Assembly (NCBI RefSeq): GCF_965216805.1
Contig: NZ_CBDCGN010000003.1
Location: forward strand, 806,001 to 870,000
Reading direction: 5' to 3'
From: Panacagrimonas sp965216805
GTDB lineage: Bacteria > Pseudomonadota > Gammaproteobacteria > Nevskiales > Nevskiaceae
DNA: 64,000 nt
A model generated the notes under the pieces. That model had not been told where the DNA came from. It worked only from the letters and a program-made list of their open reading frames with translations, and did no database searches. The position numbers and the translations under genes are program-made. This document shows positions 59,039-64,000 of this stretch, piece by piece. The first letter of the stretch is position 1. The number at the start of each line of letters is the position of its first letter.

Positions 59039-59261
59039 GCCACGGATGCACACGGGTGAAGCATCACAGGATTTCTCGATCGGCGACGAGCCGCGGTCCG
59101 GCCGCGTTGCGTGCTCCCCTCTCCCGCAAGCGGGAGAGGGGCTGGGGGTGAGGGCCCCGCCGACGCCGCAGCACCTGGCTGAGCGGCCCTCACCCCGGTT
59201 GCTGAGCTTCGTTGCTAATCACGCAGGATTTTGATCCGTGTTCATCCGTGTGATCCGTGGC
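59039..59261. repeat. Dispersed GCCACGGAT-family inverted repeat, copy 3, expanded
   Basis: Left arm GCCACGGATGCACACGGGTGA from 59039, right arm GTTCATCCGTGTGATCCGTGGC ending at 59261. The interior is longer than in copies 1 and 2 because it contains the CCTCTCCC element at 59114-59200. Fills the gap between gpsA and the WS/DGAT gene. Confidence 0.7.
59114..59200. repeat. CCTCTCCC palindromic repeat nested in another repeat
   Basis: CCCCTCTCCCGC-AA-GCGGGAGAGGGG hairpin followed by CTGGGGGTGAGGGCC and its inverse GGCCCTCACCCCGG. Same family as the in-frame element inside alaS (19803-19918). Confidence 0.75.
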
Positions 59262-59280
59262 TAATGGTTCCTTCTAAAAA

Positions 59281-60735
59281 ATGAGCGAGCAAATGGGCAA
59301 AGCTGAACCGATGGAAACCGACCTGCTGGCCGAACTGCGCGAGTGGGGTGGCCCGGCCGAGATGAGTGCGTTCGAGGCGGTGATGTGGCGTGCGGAAGTC
59401 GATCCGCGCCTGCGATCAACGACCACCTCGGTGCTGTTCCTGGACCAGACGCCGGACTGGGATCGCGTGGTGGCCGGGCATCGCTGGGTGACCCAGGCGG
59501 TGCCGCGCTTTCGTCAGCGCGTGGTCGATCCGGCCTTTGGCGTCGGCAATCCGGTGTGGGTGGAAGACCCGGATTTCAATCTCGACTACCACCTGCGCCG
59601 CGTGCGTCTGCCCGAACCCGGCAGCGAGCGGCAGTTCTTCGATCTGGCGCAGAACCTGGCGATGACGCCGTTCGACAAGGCGCGCTCGCCCTGGGAGGCG
59701 ACCCTGGTGGAAGGCCTGGAAGGCGGCCGCGCCGGCTACGTGCTCAAGCTGCATCACGCGACCTCCGACGGCCTGGGCATCATCCAGTTGCTGTCGCGGG
59801 TGCTGGGCAAGCAGCGTGACGAGAGCGATCGCCCGCGACCGCCGTGCGAGGAGCGCAGCCGGCGTGCGCCCACGTCGACCCAGGTCGCCCGCCAGCAGTT
59901 GCGCAACAGCCTGTTCGCATTGCCCTCGGAGGCAGCCGGTAAGGTTTCCACGATCACCCGCTCGCTCGGACGATGGCTGCGCGACCCGGAGGCGGCGCAG
60001 AAGGGGCGCGAATACCTGGCCTCGGCCAAGCGGGTGCTGGGTACTAAACCGGTGCCCGGTTCCGGGCTGTTCAAGAAGCGCAGCCTGTCGTGGCGCTTTG
60101 ATGGCATCGAATACCCGCTGACGGATTTCAAGGCCGCGGCCAAGGCCGCGCAGGGCTCGCTCAACGACGTGTTCCTGGCGGGGCTGGTCGGTGGCTTCAG
60201 CCGCTATCACCAGGAAATGGGCGTCACCCTGAACCAGATGCCGATCGGTTTTCCGATTTCGCTGCGCACCGACAACGATCCCATGGGCGGCAACAAGTTC
60301 GCCGGCAGCCAGTACGCCGCGCCGCTGGACATCGACGATCCAGTCGAGCGCGTGCGCCACATCCAGCGCTTCGTCAGGGACACCCGCGCCGAGGCGGCGC
60401 TGGACATCATGATCCGCATGATGCCGGTGGTGACGCGCCTGCCGCTGGCGGCGATCACCGCGATGACGGCGGACTTCACCGCGGCGCAGGATGCGCAGAT
60501 CAGCAACGTGCCCGGCATACCCTACCCGGTGTACATGGCCGGCGCCGAGATCACCCACTTCTGGCCGTTCGCGCCGGTGCCTGGCTGCGGCATGATGATC
60601 GTGATGATGTCGCACAACGGCCGCTGCTGTATCGGCATCAACAGTGATCGCGCCGCGGTCACCGAGCCGGAGCTGCTGATCGAATGCCTGCGCGCCGGCC
60701 TGGATGAAATTATCGCCCTCGGCAAAAAGCGGTAG
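59281..60735 (+). CDS. Wax ester synthase/diacylglycerol acyltransferase (WS/DGAT)
   Basis: 484 residues. The catalytic motif HHxxxDG is H158-G164 (HHATSDG). The N-terminal MSAFEAVMWRAE and the family blocks NDVFLAGLVGGFSRYH and NDPMGGNKFAGSQY are present. It esterifies diacylglycerol or fatty alcohol with acyl-CoA to make storage lipid. It follows the glycerolipid operon after a repeat-filled gap, so the module leads from glycerol-3-phosphate to neutral lipid. The stop codon TAG is the start of a GTAGCCCGGG repeat. Substrate preference cannot be told. Confidence 0.92.
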   Translation: MSEQMGKAEPMETDLLAELREWGGPAEMSAFEAVMWRAEVDPRLRSTTTSVLFLDQTPDWDRVVAGHRWVTQAVPRFRQRVVDPAFGVGNPVWVEDPDFNLDYHLRRVRLPEPGSERQFFDLAQNLAMTPFDKARSPWEATLVEGLEGGRAGYVLKLHHATSDGLGIIQLLSRVLGKQRDESDRPRPPCEERSRRAPTSTQVARQQLRNSLFALPSEAAGKVSTITRSLGRWLRDPEAAQKGREYLASAKRVLGTKPVPGSGLFKKRSLSWRFDGIEYPLTDFKAAAKAAQGSLNDVFLAGLVGGFSRYHQEMGVTLNQMPIGFPISLRTDNDPMGGNKFAGSQYAAPLDIDDPVERVRHIQRFVRDTRAEAALDIMIRMMPVVTRLPLAAITAMTADFTAAQDAQISNVPGIPYPVYMAGAEITHFWPFAPVPGCGMMIVMMSHNGRCCIGINSDRAAVTEPELLIECLRAGLDEIIALGKKR

Positions 60736-60800
60736 CCCGGGTGCAGCCCCGGGCCGTGGCTGGGCGTGGGACGCACTGGGCATGTGGCACACAACCCCGG
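60733..60800. repeat. GTAGCCCGGG palindromic repeat at the WS/DGAT end
   Basis: Starts with GTAGCCCGGGTGCAGCCCC overlapping the WS/DGAT stop, with the inverse partner CCCCGGGCTGCGCCCGGGCT at about 60796-60815. Another half copy starts at 60855. Confidence 0.65.
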
Positions 60801-60821
60801 GCTGCGCCCGGGCTACAGGTG

Positions 60822-60857
60822 CTGGATGAAATCCTCGCCCCAGGCAAGAAACAGTAG
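60822..60857 (+). pseudogene. Remnant of a WS/DGAT gene 3' end
   Basis: Twelve codons reading LDEILAPGKKQ-stop repeat, with substitutions, the last twelve codons of the WS/DGAT gene (60700-60735, LDEIIALGKKR-stop). Both stops run directly into a GTAGCCCGGG repeat. It looks like the only surviving end of a second, diverged copy, or a duplicated segment carried by the repeat. Confidence 0.6.
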
Positions 60858-60908
60858 CCCGGGTGCAACCCGGGATTCACCAAGCCCAAGGATCAACTGA
60901 GTGAACTC

Positions 60909-61748
60909 ATGAATCACAGCGAAGGCCGCTTCAAGGGCAAGAAGGACGTTGAAATTTATTGGCAGAGCTGGCAGCCGACCTCGCCCAAGGCGCTGGTGGT
61001 GCTGGTGCACGGCCTGGGCGAACACAGCGGACGCTATGCGCACGTGGCCGAGGCGCTGGTCGGCGCCGGTTGTGCGGTCTACGCCATCGATCATCGCGGA
61101 CACGGCAAGTCCGGTGGTCCGCGTGCATTCGTGGATCGCTTTGCCCACGCGGTCGAGGACATCGATCACCTGGTGGACCTGGCACGCCGCGAGCAGCCGC
61201 GTCTGCCGACCTTTCTGCTCGGCCACAGCATGGGCGGCGCCTTGTCGCTGAGCTATGCGCTGAAGAATCCCGGCAAGCTGTATGCGCTGATGCTGTCGGG
61301 TCCGGCAGTGGCGCTGGACGGCGCGCCGCCGATGATGAAGCCGATTGCCAAGTTCCTGTCGATGGTCGCGCCCAGGCTCGGCATGTTCGGCATCGATCCC
61401 AGTCTGGTCTCGCGCGACCGGGACATGGTTGCGGCCTATGCCAGCGACCCTTTGAACGCGCACGGCAAGGTGCCGGCGCGCACCCTGGGTGAGATCGTGA
61501 ACTTCGTGGAGATACTGCCGGCGCTGCTGCCGGCGCTGCAGTTGCCGCTGCTGGTGATGCACGGGCAGGACGACAAGCTGGCTGGCGTCGCCGGCAGCCA
61601 GATGGTCATCGACAAGTGCGGTTCCAAGGACAAGACGCTCAAGGTCTATCCGGGGTTGTACCACGAGATCTTCAACGAGCTGCCGGCCGATCGTGCGCTG
61701 GTGTTGCAGGATATGACCGACTGGATCGGCGCGCGCGTCAAAGCCTGA
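60909..61748 (+). CDS. Monoacylglycerol lipase-like alpha/beta hydrolase
   Basis: 279 residues. Opening block VVLVHGLGEHSGRYAHVAEAL, YAIDHRGHGKSGGPRA, nucleophile elbow LLGHSMGGALSLSYAL, aspartate in MHGQDDKLAG and histidine in YPGLYHEIFNE. This is the monoglyceride lipase/lysophospholipase pattern. With the WS/DGAT gene upstream it could return stored acyl groups. It ends one base before the end of the convergent sigma-54 activator gene. Confidence 0.92.
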   Translation: MNHSEGRFKGKKDVEIYWQSWQPTSPKALVVLVHGLGEHSGRYAHVAEALVGAGCAVYAIDHRGHGKSGGPRAFVDRFAHAVEDIDHLVDLARREQPRLPTFLLGHSMGGALSLSYALKNPGKLYALMLSGPAVALDGAPPMMKPIAKFLSMVAPRLGMFGIDPSLVSRDRDMVAAYASDPLNAHGKVPARTLGEIVNFVEILPALLPALQLPLLVMHGQDDKLAGVAGSQMVIDKCGSKDKTLKVYPGLYHEIFNELPADRALVLQDMTDWIGARVKA

Positions 61749-61749
61749 A

Positions 61750-63660
61750 TCAGAGTGCCGATCGACCCGTCGGCGCAAGCGCCGGCAAACGCGGGGCTTT
61801 GTGGCGTAACTTCTTCAGCCGATAGTCGAGCTGGGCGCGCGTCAGTCCCAGTAGCGCGGCGGCCTGGGTGACATTGCCCCGGGCCTTGCCGATGGCGGCC
61901 AGCACCGCGCGGTCTTCGGCTGCATGCAGGGTCAGGGTGCTGTCCTCCACCAGCCGGCGGGCGAATGCGTCGAGCACGTCGGCTTCCGGTCTCTGCGAGC
62001 TGGGCACCAGGGCGCCGCCCTGGTCGAGCTGCATGAGATCGCCTGCGGGCAGGGCCTGACGGGTCGCGAACAGGTGCGCGCGCTCCAGCGGACGGCCCTC
62101 GTCGGCCAGGATCACGCCGCGTTCGATCACGTTCTCCAACTCGCGCACATTGCCGGGCCAGCGATAGGCCAGCAGCGCGGCCAGCGCCTGCGGACTGATA
62201 CCGGGCAGCCGGCGCTCGTGCATCTGCGAGTAGCGCGACAGGAAGTGACCGATCAGCAACGGCAGGTCGTCGCGTCGTTCGCGCAGGGGCGGAATCGTGA
62301 TCGGAAAGACGTTGAGCCGGAAGTACAGATCCTGGCGCAGACTCTGCTGCGCCAGGGCCTCGTCGAGATTGACGTTGGTGGCGGCGATCACCCGCACATC
62401 GGCTTTGCGCGTGCGGGTGCTGCCCAGGCGTTCGAACTCGCCGGACTGCAGCACGCGCAGCAGCTTGCCCTGCGCAGTCAGGCTCAGGGTGGCGATCTCG
62501 TCCAGAAACAGCGTTCCGCCGTCGGCCATCTCGAAGCGACCGGCGCGCGAACCGGTGGCACCGGTATACGCTCCGCGCTCCACGCCGAACAGCTCGGCCT
62601 CGATCAGGGTGTCGGGGATCGCCGCGCAGTTCACCGCGATGAAGGGACGCTCGCTGCGCCGGCTGCGGTCATGTACCTCGCGTGCGAACAGGCTTTTGCC
62701 GACGCCGCTTTCGCCAAGCAGTAACACCGCCGCGGGCGTCGGCGCGACGCGATTGATCTGGTGCAGGATGGTGCTGAACGCGGTCGACCCGCCGACCGGC
62801 GCATCGCTTGCGCTGCCGCGAGGCGGGTCGGGCAGACTCGCCACCGCCGCGCGGGCCTGCCGGAGCGGACGGCCGCGACGGCCGGCGGTTTCGACCTGTG
62901 GCGCGCTGGGCAGAGGCTGCAGGTAGCGCAGATCGGTTTCGGGGTCGTCCCAGTCCTCGACCGGCTTGGCCACCGCGCGACACTGCGCGTGTCCCTGCGC
63001 GCGGCACTCCACCTCCCGCACCAGGATGCGTTTGCCCATGAACGCGCTGGCGTAGCCGGAGGCGTAACCCGCAAGCATCCAGCAGGCGCTTTGGCTGTCC
63101 AGCTGCGAGTCGGCGGACGGGCGTTCGTCCTCGAACGAATCCTTGAACAGGAATTCGCTGTAGAGCTCGCCGGCGGCGGTGTCCATGTGGAATTCGAGCA
63201 GCTCGATTTCCGCCATGCCCTTGAGCGCGTGCAACTGCGGGCCGACGCTGAAGGCTTCGAACAGGCTGGCGTCGCCGCGCGTGGACTTGGCGAGTTCGGC
63301 GTCGCGGCTGCCGCTGACATAGCCCATGCGCGTGATCAGGCCGCGTGCGTTTTCCACGCCGGCAATCGCAATCAGCTCTGCACGCAGATCGCAGTAGGCC
63401 TCGGTCGGTAGCAGCACCATGCGCCGGTCCTCCAGCCAGATGCGACCGTGGTCCGGCGAAAAATGCAGGCGCTCCGCGATGTCCTCGATCTGCGGAAAGC
63501 GCAGTTCGGCCGCGTGGCGGGTGGATATGCGTCGCGATGTCGCCAGTGGCGCACCCGCGAGCTTGGGTCGGGAGCGTTGTGGGGAACGATGCGGGTCAGG
63601 CACGGGGCAGCCCTCCTGCGCTGGCGCGCTTTGCATCAAATGATGAGAACGCTTTTGCAT
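61750..63660 (-). CDS. Sigma-54-dependent activator of the XylR/DmpR type
   Basis: 636 residues from the ATG at 63660; an ATG at 63636 is an alternative and the frame is open to 63891. The N-terminal part looks like an XylR-type effector domain (IEDIAERLHFSPDHGRIWLEDRRM) followed by a V4R segment with ECRAQGHAQCRAV. The AAA+ domain has Walker A GESGVGKS (residues 316-323) and the sigma-54 contact loop GAYTGA (363-368), a tyrosine variant of GAFTGA. A Fis-type helix-turn-helix is at the end (NVTQAAALLGLTRAQLDYRL). In this class aromatic effectors bind the N-terminus and relieve repression. It diverges from the dioxygenase gene, its probable target. Confidence 0.92.
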   Translation of the reverse strand: MQKRSHHLMQSAPAQEGCPVPDPHRSPQRSRPKLAGAPLATSRRISTRHAAELRFPQIEDIAERLHFSPDHGRIWLEDRRMVLLPTEAYCDLRAELIAIAGVENARGLITRMGYVSGSRDAELAKSTRGDASLFEAFSVGPQLHALKGMAEIELLEFHMDTAAGELYSEFLFKDSFEDERPSADSQLDSQSACWMLAGYASGYASAFMGKRILVREVECRAQGHAQCRAVAKPVEDWDDPETDLRYLQPLPSAPQVETAGRRGRPLRQARAAVASLPDPPRGSASDAPVGGSTAFSTILHQINRVAPTPAAVLLLGESGVGKSLFAREVHDRSRRSERPFIAVNCAAIPDTLIEAELFGVERGAYTGATGSRAGRFEMADGGTLFLDEIATLSLTAQGKLLRVLQSGEFERLGSTRTRKADVRVIAATNVNLDEALAQQSLRQDLYFRLNVFPITIPPLRERRDDLPLLIGHFLSRYSQMHERRLPGISPQALAALLAYRWPGNVRELENVIERGVILADEGRPLERAHLFATRQALPAGDLMQLDQGGALVPSSQRPEADVLDAFARRLVEDSTLTLHAAEDRAVLAAIGKARGNVTQAAALLGLTRAQLDYRLKKLRHKAPRLPALAPTGRSAL

Positions 63661-63798
63661 GTTTATGAATTTGATTAAAGCATGGTCCCGACGAAGTCGT
63701 GGTGCGTCCGGCGTGATGTGCCGCATTTCGAGCGAATGCCCCGGCAATACATACAGATGCGCGACCGGCAGGAACACGGGCGCAGTCGCGGACGCGCA

Positions 63799-63814
63799 TG
63801 GCATGAGCCTTGCG
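63799..63814 (+). promoter_or_regulatory. Sigma-54 promoter for the extradiol dioxygenase gene
   Basis: TGGCAT (63799-63804), a five-base spacer, then TTGC (63810-63813): the GG and GC dinucleotides have the strict -24/-12 spacing. It lies about 60 bases upstream of the ATG at 63875 and next to the divergent sigma-54 activator gene. Confidence 0.75.
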
Positions 63815-63874
63815 CTTTCACGCTCATGAGACCGGTGCAAGGACGTCGGTCCGACACCCTGGACGGAGAACCCC

Positions 63875-64000
63875 ATGGCGGAAATTTCCACTCTCGGCTA
63901 CCTGTGCATCGCGGCCAGCGACCTGAGCGCCTGGGAGCGGTTTGCGGTTGCGGTGCTGGGCCTGCAACTGGGCCGCCATGAACCGGGCAGGGCCTTGTCG
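63875..64000 (+). CDS. Type I extradiol dioxygenase (partial, N-terminus only)
   Basis: 42 codons to the window edge. The start ISTLGYLCIAASDLSAWERF and VLGLQLGRHEPGRALS match the N-terminal VOC module of BphC/HsaC-type extradiol dioxygenases, which cleave catechol-like rings next to a hydroxyl. Metal ligands lie beyond the edge. A good ribosome site (GGACGGAGAA) precedes the ATG. The sigma-54 promoter upstream and divergent XylR-type regulator suggest an inducible aromatic catabolic operon continuing to the right. Confidence 0.8.
   Translation, partial: MAEISTLGYLCIAASDLSAWERFAVAVLGLQLGRHEPGRALS

Overview
This window looks like a chromosomal segment of a GC-rich gammaproteobacterium. The order recA-recX-alaS-lysC-tRNA-Ser(GCU)-tRNA-Arg(ACG), preceded by uvrA-MFS-ssb, resembles Pseudomonas and Xanthomonas. 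The many CoA-dependent catabolic genes and the wax-ester/triacylglycerol module suggest a hydrocarbon- or alicyclic-degrading relative of the Nevskiales/Solimonas group. That taxonomic placement is inference; no rRNA is present.

Layout. 1-4.8 kb (minus): an alpha/beta hydrolase, an EamA exporter and an oligopeptide ABC transporter (oppA, oppB, partial oppC). 5.1-10.5 kb: a DUF1302-type outer-membrane protein, a secreted protein of unknown function, and DUF445 plus a small membrane protein. 10.6-22.7 kb: DNA repair and housekeeping (uvrA, MFS, ssb, pncC, thpR, recA, recX, alaS, lysC, two tRNAs). uvrA and alaS each carry an in-frame GC-rich palindromic insert, and csrA, normally next to these tRNAs, is absent.

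22.9-40.1 kb: a complete type I-F CRISPR-Cas locus (cas1, cas2-3, csy1-csy4). An array of 134 repeats and 133 spacers lies downstream of csy4. A HepT-MntA toxin-antitoxin pair on the opposite strand splits the locus between cas2-3 and csy1. The array holds a duplicated spacer, three spacers from what looks like one target region, a 20-nt spacer, and two spacers that are themselves intrinsic-terminator-like hairpins.

40.1-53.7 kb: acyl-CoA catabolism. BadI-like and BadH-like enzymes (ring hydrolase and 2-hydroxycyclohexanecarboxyl-CoA dehydrogenase) point to an alicyclic acid. They occur with a thiolase, an SDR, a CoA-transferase-like protein, two MaoC proteins, a FadJ-like protein lacking its Rossmann domain, an acyl-CoA ligase and an NADPH-dependent reductase. 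Matching palindromes lie upstream of the BadI-like and BadH-like genes, suggesting one shared repressor. Two tandem small secreted proteins of an unrecognised family lie inside this region.

53.9-61.7 kb: glycerolipid and neutral-lipid assembly (alpha/beta hydrolase, PlsB-like, HAD-PlsC fusion, gpsA, WS/DGAT, monoacylglycerol lipase), with a small remnant of a second WS/DGAT gene. 61.7-64 kb: a sigma-54 activator of the XylR/DmpR type diverging from a truncated extradiol dioxygenase gene that has a sigma-54 promoter. Several dispersed repeat families occupy the intergenic gaps. The largest stretch without a convincing gene is about 40.8-41.2 kb; it holds one doubtful small ORF and a terminator-like hairpin.
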